Notes under the pieces: generated by a model
The model's database searches: none
Seen by the model: only the letters and a program-made list of their open reading frames with translations
Told to the model about the DNA's origin: nothing
From: Dermatemys mawii
Lineage: Eukaryota; Chordata; Testudines; Dermatemydidae
Assembly: GCA_007922305.1 (NCBI GenBank)
Contig: ML677341.1
Location: 70,742,421 to 70,806,420, forward strand
Reading direction: 5' to 3'
DNA: 64,000 bases
Program-made: the position numbers and the translations under genes
Part shown: positions 47,468 through 59,163 of the stretch, piece by piece
How the letters are laid out: every line of letters starts with the position of its first letter
Numbering within the stretch: position 1 is the stretch's first letter

Positions 47468-50400
47468 CTGGGAGAGAGACAAAGCAAATCGACGTTGATA
47501 ATTACACACACACTATTTTTACCCTAGCAATAATCAGAATTCTTGTTTCACTGGTGGACCCGCTTTGGGGGCTTCAGGGATTTACATTAGGAGCCTTTAA
47601 ACCTTATTGAAAGAGAAGAGATGGCAGCTCTTTAACTCTCTTTCTTCAGTATGTTAGTGAAGTCGCATGTGTTTAAAATGAACAACACAATGGATTCAGT
47701 TAGTCTGCCTGGAAAATCTCTTCCTCTCGCAGTTGCTCCATGTGCTTCTTTCAATAGTCATTTCGCCAGTTGCCCTGTAACAATAGTGGCCTAGATGGAG
47801 GAAAGCAGTTAAGCATGTGCTTCCATGTTAGTCTGAATCATGGCTGCAGTACTCAAGGCCAAGTCACCAAGACCTGAATTTCATGTGTGGGGGTGGCATA
47901 CATGTTGTTGGTGCTACCAGTAGTGATACCTAGACTTAAGGGTGCCTGACATGTTCCATTATATGGCCACACTTTTAGTTGTTTAACTTTTGAAAAATTA
48001 ACTTATTTGGGCTGAAATTTTCCATGCTGGGTATTTGCTGGAGCCTGAACTTTTGTGGGGGGAGGAAGGAGGAGGAGGAAGTTTTCAGCTTCAAGAATTA
48101 GTTTGTTTTCCAAAATGAGATTTGTTTTTCCCCCATTAAAAAAATCTTAAAAGCATTTAGTTGGGAAGTTCCAGTGCCTCCATGCTTTGGAGCAGGACCT
48201 TGACAGTGGACAGGGCTCATGCTGGTGTCAGAAATATCTTTGTGTTCTTGTAAATATTTGCCCAAGTGTGGCTAAGTTTATTAGCCATCCAAAAAAAAAA
48301 AAAATTGCACATACTCAGCAGAGATTTGTTTAGAGTTTGGCAGATAACAGCTGTGAAGACAGTCTACGCTGAGTGTGCTCCGGCCCTTCCCAGCTCCTAG
48401 GTGCAGCTGGGACTGCACGGGCCCCGTGTCTGCTGAGTGAGGGAGTACGCTCCATCCCAAGGGGCTGGCTGAGCAGGGTTTTATTGCAATGGCTGTGCCT
48501 GGCTGATGTGACCCTGAGAGCAGGACGACTGTGCAATGTATCCCCTACTGCTGGCCATGCAGCATGGAGGAGGAGGAGGAAGCAACCTGAAGGAATGCAT
48601 GTAGAAAGGGTTGCGGGGGGTTGGGGGGAGAGACAAAGTTGGAACAGGAACAAGGGGTAGGGACAGGAGCCATTGAGGATAGGAGAGCTGGGGGGCAGGA
48701 AGGGGATGTCCAGAAGCTGGAGGGAAAAGGAGAAAGGAGTAGATAAGTGTTGTCAGTAGCTGCCAGTATGGTGCTCTGCTCTTGTTCGATGATATCAGTT
48801 GGCTGCGTGCGTGTTCCCTCTGTGTGCTGTCTCAGCTCTGCAGATCGCTGACACAGCAGACCCCGAGAGAACCCCCAAATACCACAGACTCTAGTAAGGT
48901 ACAAAGGCGCCTGGGCCAGGTTTATTGTCATCTGAAGCACCGTGCAGTTTCCCGTAGACTCTACAGGACATACTACGAGTCAGTGCTTGTCGTAAATGGA
49001 GTCAGCTCAGTCAGCAGCAGGACCGCCACTGCCCCCTAGGCTGGACAAAGACACTGCCCCAGGGCTGTTGTTGTTATACATAGGTACAAACAAGTTACAC
49101 ATCACTCCTGACGTATTGAGGTGCATCCCCTCTACGTAGTAAGGTGCCGCCTCTCACCTTGTACAGGTTGGTTGGAGTAAAACAAGTCTATCATATTACC
49201 CTTTTGCCCCTGTCTTTAGAATGGGTCAGCTTGTTCCTTGTTATCTGTATGGAATGTACCAGTGTCTTGGTACCTCTTAGCTCTGTGTACTTTTGCAACA
49301 TCAGCCCTTTCCTTGCCAACTTCTGTGAGCAGGGCTTGTCTCTAGCTCACAGCTTAATTTTGCTTTGTTAGCAGAGTCTTGACCATTACTTTAGCTCAGG
49401 CCTTAAGCCTCATACTGGGCCTCTGATACAAGGGTTTATGTTTCAGGGCCTCATCCTACTACACCAGGGAAAGGCTGGGGGATAACAGAGGTGGAAGGGT
49501 CTATGGCCAGTAGACACAGTGCTGCACAAAACCTGGAGCTGAACACATTATTCCTGGGTCTCAGCCTTCCTTCGCTGGCTTGCAAAGTGTCTGCATCCCC
49601 CTCTTATGGCACTTAAAAGATACCAGCCTTCCATGCCCAGGGCCTCTGTGATCTCATGGGCTGTGGCTCTAAACATTCCAACCCTGCTTACAGGTCCTGG
49701 GGGGGAAAAATAGTCTCTGATCATATAATTAAAGCCCCTATCAGAATGCATACAGACAGGGTGGCCAAGTTAAGGCACAAAACTGGCCAAAGCATAAGCC
49801 AAGTATATTAAATCTCCTGGAGATCCATCTTATTTGTCTTGGACTCTTTCCCCTTCTCACATTGCCTCATTTTCATAGTATCCAGCCTCAGCCCTCGATG
49901 ACAAAGGTTAAGACTAAGAGAAGACTAGATGAGGTCATCAGTGTGACATGGGCCGGGAGTGTTGGGGAGGCAGTGTGCTCCTCCCCTTGAGGTTCAGAGC
50001 GCCTTCTGATGCTCTTGGGTGACTGGATGCTTGTAGCACCATTAACAAGCTCTTGAGGATGCTCCATTCAGACCTCTTTTGACCAATGGATTGGGGGTCA
50101 TAGGGTGGAGGGAGAAGTGAGGGTAGCACTGAGGAATCTCCCCTATAAATAAGAGGTCAGAGCTTTCACCTCACCTGAAAATGTTGCCTGTATAATTACA
50201 ACGCTCTCCCACTGCAGGAATGTTGCCATGGTGCTTGGGGCTATGACTGTATGCAATAAATTCACATGTTAAGAGCAGAATGAGACTTCCTGCTTATAGC
50301 TACTGGGTCTGCCAGCAAATGTGCATAGCAGCACTAATATTCTGCACTGTCCTCCCACCCACTCAGCCCTTTCATGCCAGCCAGTTATATGGGCAAGTGA

Positions 50401-50482
50401 GACCCTCACCCACCATTCCACAGCCCTGCCAAGGTTTGTTCTGCAGCGTGAGGCAGAGAGGGACACTGGCTTACTACAGTAC
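47468..50482 (-). other. Intron 1 of the sushi gene
   Basis: A 3.0-kb intron containing an LTR at 48748-49463 in the same orientation as the gene, and an A-rich run near 48291-48304. GC-rich open frames around 48330-48660 and 49548-50129 resemble nothing known. Confidence 0.6.
48748..49463 (-). mobile_element. Solo LTR (ERV/gypsy-like), sense to the sushi gene
   Basis: On the minus strand it starts TGTAGTAGGATGAGGCCCTG at 49463 and ends at tgacaaca (48748), giving TG...CA boundaries. It has a TATA-like TGTATAAC (49080-49073) and an AATAAA signal (48926-48921). No internal retroviral genes are attached. I found no matching target duplication, so exact boundaries remain slightly uncertain. The LTR could act as a promoter or poly(A) site for the gene it sits in. 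Confidence 0.65.
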
Positions 50483-50660
50483 CTGAAAGGTTGCCGGGGA
50501 CATCGGTTCTATTGGTGAAGTCGCTTGGGAAGCCCCTTCCGATACTTCCAGCTCCAGCGGAGGTGGCCCCAGAACTGATAGCATCACTCCAGGCAGAGTG
50601 GAGGCAACTCCAAGCCAGCATGCAAAGGGCTAGACATATCCCAGACCTTTGTCCCTTCAT
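50483..50660 (-). CDS. SUSD3-like sushi protein, exon 1 (signal peptide)
   Basis: The exon starts at ATG 50660, giving MKGQRSGICLALCMLAWSCL, a standard signal peptide with likely cleavage near residue 24-27. A short Ser/Gly-rich stalk follows with two N-glycosylation sequons (N50-R-T and N57-L-S), then TCAG|gtactg. An upstream in-frame ATG (50699) would add 13 residues. However, a good acceptor (tttcctgacag|G) sits directly before the chosen ATG, so the true 5' end may be another exon further up. With exons 2-5 this gives 951 bp and 316 residues, with every splice phase matching. The protein has a signal peptide, one sushi domain, one membrane span and a tail of about 159 residues. Confidence 0.75.
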
Positions 50661-52944
50661 CCTGTCAGGAAACACAGCATCCTTGGCACTATCCCACATG
50701 CATCCCAGATCTCTAACTGCCTGTGTTTTCTTTTTCCTTCACTCCAGGGCAGGCTCACAAGGAATGAGCTGGGTCCTTAAGACTTTAAGGCACCAGAAGC
50801 AAGCGAGTTGTTGTTCTCCAGAGGATTGTTTCTGCTTCACTTGCTCTGACACAAGCTTTGTGCAGAGCCACTAGTCTCTCTCTGCTAACAGCTGTGGATG
50901 CTGCAGTGTTACTCGCCCAACCTTTCCTTTCCAGTCAGCCCCTTGCTCCACCAGGCTTTTTTTGCCTCCCCCTTCCCACTGCAGTAGTTCAGTGACTATC
51001 AAAACTTGCCACCAGTGTGGGGAAATCAGGAGCTGCATAGGAAGTGAGAAGTAATAAGTGGCTGGAAGTGTAATTTCCAGCTTGCTCTTGCAGTGACTGG
51101 GTCTCACCACTTAGTCCTTGTGAATTTGCTGCCTGTTCTAGCAGCAGCTCAGATGCCCGCATGCCACTGCCTGCCGAAATCAGTGCCTATAAACTGAGGT
51201 GACAAAGCAGTGTACTCAGCTTTACTGATTTTACAGAAAAGGAACTCTGAGCTTCGGTGGACGGGGAAGGAAGGGACTCAGGAGGATCTGTGGGGGGGGG
51301 GGGGCACAAGGAGAAGGCATTCTGTGCACAGGAACAGAATAAGAATTTACTGCAAATCTTTGAGATGGTCTCTGATCCCCAAGGGATTTTTACAATGATA
51401 CTTCATTCAACAGCACCAGCAGGGGAACCACTTAAGCAGTGTATTTCCTTTTCTCCTTAGGTATTCTTTCCCCTCATGTCTTCATGTGTCTTTTACACAT
51501 CTGTCTAGCACCTGTTGAATGCTTTATAAATAGTATAGACTAGACTGGTGACCACCTGTGATTTCTGTGAATATTAGAGAAAGACAGTGCGTGAGAGAAT
51601 ATCTTTTCTTTACTCCTGGGGGAATTCTGTCTCATTGGGTGGCTGCAGAATTCATTTTCCCTGCAAATTTCTTTGCTTCCCTGCAGAAAACTGACTTTGT
51701 GATGGGGAAGCAAAGGGAAGCTACAAGAATGGTCACACGCCCCTCCCCAGTAGTGCCCGTACATCATTTCAGGTGTCTGGAACAGCCAGTAGAGGGGTAA
51801 ATAACCGTGTCAGGCATATGAGTGGGGCTGGAGAGGTCCTGGCTGGTGGCTCCTATTCTGCACAGGGCTCAGCTGAGCTGGGGCAGGAGAGGGTGGGACA
51901 TCCTCTTCCCCTTCAAAGAGTGGCTAGGGCCCCAGAAACCTCCCCTGACTGCAGAAAGCTTCAGACCACCTTCTGTCTAGCTGAAGGATATGTGGGCAGG
52001 GGAAGAGCTCCAGGTCAGGAACTGGAAGGTGCGGTAGCCTGGGGAAACTTGTTCACCCCACACTTGTGCTCTTCCTGGTTGTAGCTAGTGCTACCAGTCC
52101 CTGATTTTCATGGGTCACTGCACCTCTCCAGAGCCAGGCAGAATAGTCAAAGGGAACAGCCAAGGTAGAACGCTCAGCCCCCAGTGCCTGATTATCTGGA
52201 GTGAGTGGGAGGCACCGTGGGAAGGATTGGATCTAACACCTCCTCACTGGGCACAAGGCAAGCATTAGCCTGGAATTCAAACCCCTCCCTCCTGCTCACC
52301 CTTTTTGAGCTCTTCTGCCGCTAAGTAGCTGGATAAGCGAGCACTAATCTGGCCCTTGTTGCACAGGCATGGATAAGTCTCGTCACATGAGCCAAGAGTG
52401 AGCCAGCCTGACTAAAGGCCATGGACACAATAACCATTATTGATCTTGGGTTTGAAATGCCAAGTAGATAATGACATGGATTTTTCTTTCATTAAAGTCC
52501 TTACAAGCTATTCCAGAACCCAACAGAGATAAAGGGCTCATTTATGAGAATTAACACGCTGTGAGTACATGACTTCAAAGCTGGGCCTCCTCCAACCTCC
52601 AGCTGCTGTTACCTGATCCAGTAGCAACAACAGCCAGGTCCGGTGCTGTGTAAAAGGTGGGAGTAGATTATCCCAATGAGGGGGACCCAATCACAGCTCA
52701 GCTGGAGGAGGGGTGAGAGGGGTGGAGAGAGGGTAAAGACCCTTTCTTCTGTGGTTTGTTTCATTAGGGAGAAGCCAGAAACGAGGGGGTCTCCACAGCA
52801 AATGGGATCAGCTGGCTTAGCAGCAATCAGAGACCAGCCATTCTGGCCGCACAGTTCTTAACTGCAGGGTTTTACTCATGCTCATGTTCACTCTGAGAAG
52901 GAAAACAAAACCAAATGGTCTTATGTAACTGTAATAGAAAAAGA

Positions 52945-53230
52945 GAGCCTGAGACATGAGGCCCAGTATAACGGGGGCTCGTGTCAGGCCCTGCTGCTAT
53001 AAAGCAAAGTTAGAAGTCAGGCGCTATTATGAAGCATGCCTACTTGCAAGTTCTCAGAAGCTGACAAGAAAAGGGCTGGTATTGCAAAGAAGTGTTTGGC
53101 ACAGGAGACTCACATAGACACATTCCAGAAGGGTAGCACCAAGGCACCCCAATACCAGATATGGTGTAAACACACTCCTGGAGATGGTACAAAGATTCAC
53201 TGACCCCTCTTACAGATAAGGTCAGGATGA
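52945..53230 (+). mobile_element. LTR fragment (ERV/gypsy-like)
   Basis: It begins near gcctgagacatgaggcccag and includes tggtgtaaacacactcctgg, phrases I associate with a common turtle LTR family. It also shares the gaggcccag-type start with other LTRs of that group. Poly(A) signal and right end are not visible, so it is a fragment and the call is tentative. Confidence 0.4.
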
Positions 53231-56200
53231 CAGAGTGAGATGCATTAATTAAACCAACAGACAGGGAGGAGGTGAGGTTTGATCCAAGGGCATTTGGTAG
53301 TGACTTAGGCCTCGTCTACATTAGAGAGCTCAGTCACTTCCAATGTCCCCACCATGGCCTTCCAACCACATGATCCCCAGTTCCTGCTCTACAGTTCCAT
53401 AGCAAGCAATCCAGTTTGGATCTGCTGGTGAGATTGTAATTGCTGCTCTTCCCATGAGCATAGTGGCTATTTAATGCCCCATACTAATGTTCCTCCCACG
53501 CCATGCTCTCTCATGCTCCCCCTCTCTGGTAGTTGCACTTTTCCTCCTGCAGCCAAAATGCAATTTACACCTGACTGACAAAGTCACACCTTTCCTGGGA
53601 AAGTAAGGCAACCTACTTCCCTTTTGAGACCGATGGGCTAACCAGAGAGCTATCTTCATCTGCCCAGCCCACATACAAACAAATTAGCGGCCTCTTTAAT
53701 CTGACGTTTTTCACACCCAACTCTGCCCACACACACACATAACACTAGTCAGTTTTTGACATGATTCCTCAAGCCTGGTAGCTCTATAATTTGTTCTCGT
53801 GTTCCAGTCCAGAACCATTCCCATGATGCCCAAAAGCACAATGTTGAAGGAAAGCAAACACCGCTTTCCCACGTTGCAAGAACAAGAACTTCTGAGGGAA
53901 GCTTGACTGAGGACCTCGGGTACATAAACTTTATTGGTAATGATAAAAGGCTACTCAGGGCTTTGTGGTCTCCCAGCCACCTGCGTTTGATGTTTGATGC
54001 ACTGCACAGAGTGACGACCTGCCATGGGGATGGACATGAGTAGGAGACTAAAAGAACGGGATGGGGATGAGAATGAGGAGCAGCAGCAGATGAGATGGAG
54101 GTGCTGGGGATTGGACGTGGAATGGAGATAAGAAAATCCATAGCAACAAAAGTGTGAGAGACCCATGATCAGATGAACTGGTGGTGGTGCAAAGGAGGGT
54201 AGAGGTACATTGACAGGTGTGCATGTGTGTGCACGCAGAGGGCGTCCCCGACTCGGATAGCAGGGGTGGGGGCACGGAGTGATCCTGCAGCTCCCGAGGG
54301 AGGAGATACAGTAGGAGATATCGTGGGACTGGAAATGCTGATCAAGATTAAGATGAATTATAGGCTTGTGGTGGGGATACATACGCAGTGTCCACTGCAT
54401 TGCATCTCGACCTAGTCAGTTATGTAAATCTCCTATATGAGATTTGCAATCTCCCAGTGTCAACTACAGCAATTGCCTACATGAAAAAATAATAGTGGGG
54501 AAGTATTTATGAACTTTGACTGTCTTTAATGTAATTGGTGTCTTCTAAGCCACATTACTTTTATTTCTCATATCTGATTACCCTATAATTTAATTTTTTC
54601 ACAAGTGGGGAGCACTATCCCCTAAGGGGCACCTGACTCTACTGGTGAGGAGCTGTACAGAGCTCTCTGCTGTACATCCGCTGTATTTTTGCGAATGTAT
54701 CACCATTTTATTTTTTTGGAACATTTGTTCCTCGTATTAGCCTGGTTGACTTTGCTGTCAGGTTATAGTTCATCCGTCATTCAAGAGACCAGCATGCTAC
54801 TCTTGTGGTTTTTGGTTTTTCCATGCTGAGAGGCGAGGTTTAAGTGTGTGGTTTGTGAACTGTTTTTACTGAATTTCAACAATTCTGAATACCTGTCTAT
54901 TCATGTCAAATGTTGTGAGGACTTTTTTTTTCCATATACCATGGATCTGTGCTTTGACAGCGTGCCCTTAGAGAACCATGAATGGCTGTATTTCATCAAG
55001 GATCCCAAAGTGCATCACAAAGTTTACACATCCCCTGCTCTCTGATGAAGCACTGGGTGACAAAGTCTTTTCTGCCTTGGCTCCTATACAACATGGAGGG
55101 TGCCTAGCACGCTCAGATGCTGTTTTGAGACACAAAGTAAAGACGACTGCTGTATCCATTCTAAACTGCAGGGACATTTAGTTCACCAGTATGGAATTAT
55201 CCAGAGTGGAATTTGGTCAGGACATCCCTTGGGGTCTTTAATAAGAAGGAGTGGTCAGGAACAGCTCAGTTTTAAATTTTCTCTGGCTAACATTGTAACT
55301 AATGAGAGAAGTTTATTAAAAAAAAATCCTTTTTTTTCCCATCCACCTCTGCAATTTGCTTAATAATGATGTATGGAGAGTTAAGCAAGAGGACCTGGCA
55401 ACGGAGCTGGGGATTTTATGCATTTGTATCATGCGGACATGCAAGGTTATATTATCAAAGTGGGGGAAAAGGAACTTCGGCTAATCAGAGTCCAAATGTC
55501 AGTTGGAGAGATTGTTGTGAGAAGACTTTGGTTTCTTGAAATAATCACTGGCTAAGGAGTAAGGCCAAAGATTTTTTTTTGACCAGGGTCTTCTCTAAAT
55601 AACGTTAAGGAGACTGAGTAATCACAGAAGGAGCAAAGTCTTGTGAAGGACTGAAAAAAATACAAAGAGGTAGGAAACATTGAATCCTGGCAAATAGCTG
55701 CTGCTTTGAATGAAAAGAGGTTAATATTAGGGAGTCAACGTAGAAAGATAATGAGGGCACCTGCTAGGGGTGTGACAACATATGAAAGAGCACATAGGGA
55801 GGGGTGGATGCATTTTAAAAAAAGGAAAAGTATTAATTATAGTCTCATAATTTAACAATGATACAACCTCATGGTATTATTTATTAAGCACTGTTATTGT
55901 ACCTGATGTTCTGTGAAACAAGAAGTAGGCGCTGCGGTTTGGACACGCAGTGCTCTGGATAGGAAGATGATGGTCCATTCTCAAAACCAGTGCATTTTCC
56001 ATGGTCCCACCACCACCACCATATGCATACTGCTCTTTTTTGGGTGGTTTAGCGTTGACTGGCTTCATGGAGGAGGTGTTTTGAGGGATTTGCATGATTA
56101 AAGAGTGGTTATTTGGGATCTGGTTCTCAAAGCTGCTTAGGTACCTCTGAGGATTTCAGAGTTGGTGCACAAGGAGAAGAGGTGTCATGTCCAGTTTTGG

Positions 56201-56239
56201 TCAGCTCAAATGAAGATAGGTGTAGCTGTAACTGCAAAG

Positions 56240-56480
56240 TTCTAGAAAAGGGCAATCCATGTGGTTAGAGATATAAAGAGAGTCTCATACGATAAGAGTG
56301 CCAATGTTTTCACAGCTCTATCTGAAGCCAATTGAATAGATGGCATGGATACGCAGCAACTTTGGAATTCAGGCCAAGGGTGTTTCAGGATGGGCACCAA
56401 AATCATGGGTAATTTTGAAAATGTTGCTGTAGGATTATTTAACCTGAGAAGGAGACAAGTTACAGGGGACATGATTGAAC
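56240..56480 (+). mobile_element. CR1/L3-type LINE relic, old
   Basis: With breaks, the plus strand decodes to pieces such as LFNLRRRQVTGDMIE, resembling the LFSLEKRRLRGDMIE motif near the CR1 C-terminus. Upstream pieces resemble the YDKSANVFTAL region. Heavy divergence suggests an ancient insertion. Confidence 0.5.
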
Positions 56481-57465
56481 ATTTATGATTATGAACAATA
56501 TATAGTCAACATCAGACAAAACTGCTTTTTTAAAATGCTACTTCATAATATGAAAGCAAAGAGACATTCCAAATTAGTGATAAGTATATTTAGGTGGAAT
56601 GCTACTTCATACAGAGGACAGTCAATCTATGTAGTTCACACCCTTAGGAAGCCAATGAGTTAAATATTGACTTTTAAAGGGGCTGAATGATAGATATTAT
56701 TGTTAATAAGTGCAGCTGAATTTATGAAGAGGAGGATAAATAAATCTCATGCTTCAAGTCATCAACTATGTTAGTGGTCAGGAGCCCACATCCATGTAAA
56801 GAGTTGCATCACTGACCAAGTGCATTATGGGTTTTTTCCATCTTCCTCTGAAGTTTCAGGTACTGGTTTTGGTCTGAGATAGATCCAATATGTCTGTTCT
56901 TCATTCTCTTCATGTTGCAAGAAGGTTCACATACAGGATGGATGGGTTGTACCTGAGTCAAAAAATACAACAATGCATTCCACCCTGTTCAGCATGTAGA
57001 GTACGGGAAACTGTCTGTGAACTGAGTTTATTAAAGAGCAATGAAAACTTTTTCAGAGGACCCAACCCAGGTGGAAGATGTTAATCAGAGTTAATCAGCA
57101 ATGTTGCCAACAAGGAAATGTTTTGCTTGACTGCTATTCCTTACCTAGCAAGGAAGGATTTACTGATGCAATCTATCCAGGGAAGAGCAGCCTCTCAGCA
57201 AGCTCCAAGCACTGATTTTCGAAGCAATGGGAGACAGTGTATGATTTCCACAGGACAAGATAATTCCTATAAAAGAAAATTCATTGACAATACTTCTTAT
57301 GTGAACATCTGGGACTGAATTTGGGCTCCTGGAAGTCAGGCTTTTTGTGCTGCTGAATAGCTGTTTGTTCAGGATTTTATTTATTGGAGTATTAAGTAAT
57401 TTTCAAAGATTCCCTTCCTCTATTCTTTCTTTTTCCAAGTGAGCCACTGAAGAAAGTTGTTTAGA

Positions 57466-57519
57466 ATGACACACTCAGCAGTCAGAGATGTCAATGAGCT
57501 GGAGAACCCCAGTTTTACG
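57466..57519 (+). CDS. SLC23A4: SLC23A4, coding exon 1 (start codon)
   Basis: It encodes MTHSAVRDVNELENPSFT, 18 residues ending on a codon boundary with donor ACG|gtgagt. The ATG has A at -3. A strong acceptor (ttctttttccaag| at 57439) lies 26 bp upstream, so the exon probably starts at 57440 and follows a non-coding first exon. The short acidic N-terminus is cytosolic in this family. Phase 0 fits the exon at 60391. Residue similarity alone would not identify this exon; the assignment depends on position and splice phase. Confidence 0.7.
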
Positions 57520-58802
57520 GTGAGTATATTGCTTTAAGAAAAGTCTAGGTTGCATACAGTTTGTATGAGTTCTGAGAAGGAAAGCTAACAGGAGCAAGGG
57601 AGGAAAAGGGAAAGAGAAGCGGCAGACAGAGCCAGAGAGGGAGAAGGGGTGAATTAAAGGTGGAAGGAAGAGAGAGGGAGATTGAACAGTCTTTCTAGGG
57701 TCCTTTGTAAAGATGAGGCTGACATGGTCTGGTACTGTATCATCTTCACTAAATCCTGTTGCTTGTACAATAATAATTTAAAGGCTGTTTTGCTTCTTTG
57801 GAGTTCCTTTCTTGTATGCTATAAATAAGAGAGAAAAGATGAGAGATGAACTGACCTTGCTCCTAGTATAGTTTATATATCTGTTTCAGAAGGAATTAAA
57901 CCTTCTGTCTCTTGTTGCTGTGTCCCTGGGTTGGACACAGTGATGACGAGGGCAGGGAAAATTAAAATTAAAACTGGTGAAGGATTTGGGTTGGTTGGTT
58001 TGTTTGTTTTTTAAAATGGGTCTATTTCAAAAGAGGTAAATTGACGAGATGGAGAGAGTTTGGGGTGAACTAGGCACAGTGCTCTGCAGATTTCTAGTAC
58101 AGTAGCAAATTCACGAGTGAATTATATGCGGTGTAACTAACAGGTGTATAACTATACCGGAAATACTAGAAAACGTATTAGAAATGTAAGCAGTGTCAGG
58201 AATGAGAGAGATTCTGACGTCTGGTGGCGAACTATGGGAATTGCAGTGAGTTATGGAAAATAACTTTGGGGCTGATCAGTTTGCATAGACACACCCACTG
58301 CGCCTAGCCTGAGCCCACAGCAGCCCACATGGCCACTTCGGCTGATGTGGAAGCACCAGTTTCTGTTATTGGGGCAGGAAATATAAAGTGATGTTACCCT
58401 GATTTTGTGAATGAAAGACTATGGACACGTACTTGGCCCTTGTTATGATGGAGGGACTCGCCATCGTCTAGGTAGCACTCACTGGGCAAGGGCCACATGT
58501 TTCAGAACACTCTGAGATTGAGAGAGGCTGGGGACAACACCTATACCTTTTGGTGAGGGTTTTGTCTGAGGGCCCCACAGGCCTATTGCACCTTGCCTCT
58601 CTCCACTGTGGAATGTCAGAGTTAAATTTTGCTTCCATTAGGAGCCTGGGTTGAGGCTGCTGAGCTGAAATCACTTTAGGCTCACTGGTGCACCTGCACT
58701 AAGGCTCCCCTGCTATATGCTGAAATCACTTAAGAGCTGAAATCGCGTAAGAGCTAAAGAAATCGCTGAGCACTGTCTCAAGTTGGGGGGTCTGAACATA
58801 GT

Positions 58803-58890
58803 GCAGAGTGGCTGGTGCAGCCGAGCTGTCTGTGTGTCGGCTAGCGGAGTGACTGGTGCAGCAGAGCAGTCTGTGTGTTGACTAGCAGAG
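58803..58890. repeat. 41-bp tandem duplication (2.1 copies)
   Basis: Units start at 58803 and 58844, each beginning gcagagtggctggtg or gcggagtgactggtg and ending gtgtgtcggcta or gtgtgttgacta. A third partial unit begins at 58885. The copies differ at a handful of positions. Confidence 0.85.
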
Positions 58891-59044
58891 CCATTTGTGC
58901 TTCTAACTTCCCTAATGATTGAATCCTTCTTTATCTTGATCATCTGGGTTCTTTGTGTTTCAAGCAGTTCAGTTTTTATTCTGTCAAGAAGATTTTTGTT
59001 CAAAATAATGATGATGGCTCTGGTTTTATGCTGAGAACTAGGTA

Positions 59045-59163
59045 GGGTGACCAGATGTCCCTATTTTATAGGGACAGTCCAGATATTTGGGGCATTTTCT
59101 TCTATAGTTGCTTATTACTCCCCATTCCTGTCCTGGTTTTCCACACTTGCTGTCTGGTCACCC
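59045..59163. mobile_element. 119-bp MITE with TA duplication
   Basis: The ends GGGTGACCAGA and TCTGGTCACCC are perfect 11-bp inverted repeats, flanked by TA at 59043-59044 and 59164-59165. This family (gggtgaccagatgtcc) is common in reptile genomes. TA flanks suggest a mariner-like mover; it carries no gene. Confidence 0.85.

Larger units (their letters stand above)
50661..57439. other. Intergenic region between the divergent sushi and SLC23A4 genes
   Basis: This region should hold promoters and any 5' non-coding exons of both genes, but no CpG island or clear promoter is visible. It contains a G13 run (51292-51304), an LTR fragment (52945-53230) and a LINE relic (56240-56480). Other parts are unassigned. 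The frames at 53749-54400 lie in purine-rich sequence and look accidental. Confidence 0.55.

Noticed and set aside
48330..48940. Overlapping GC-rich frames (95-131 codons) in intron 1 of the sushi gene
   Set aside because: No domain, no fitting splice phase and no similarity I recognise.
53749..54400. Minus-strand frames of 130 and 149 codons
   Set aside because: They come from a purine-rich stretch giving Ser/Pro/His-rich translation. No motif, and codon content does not look coding.
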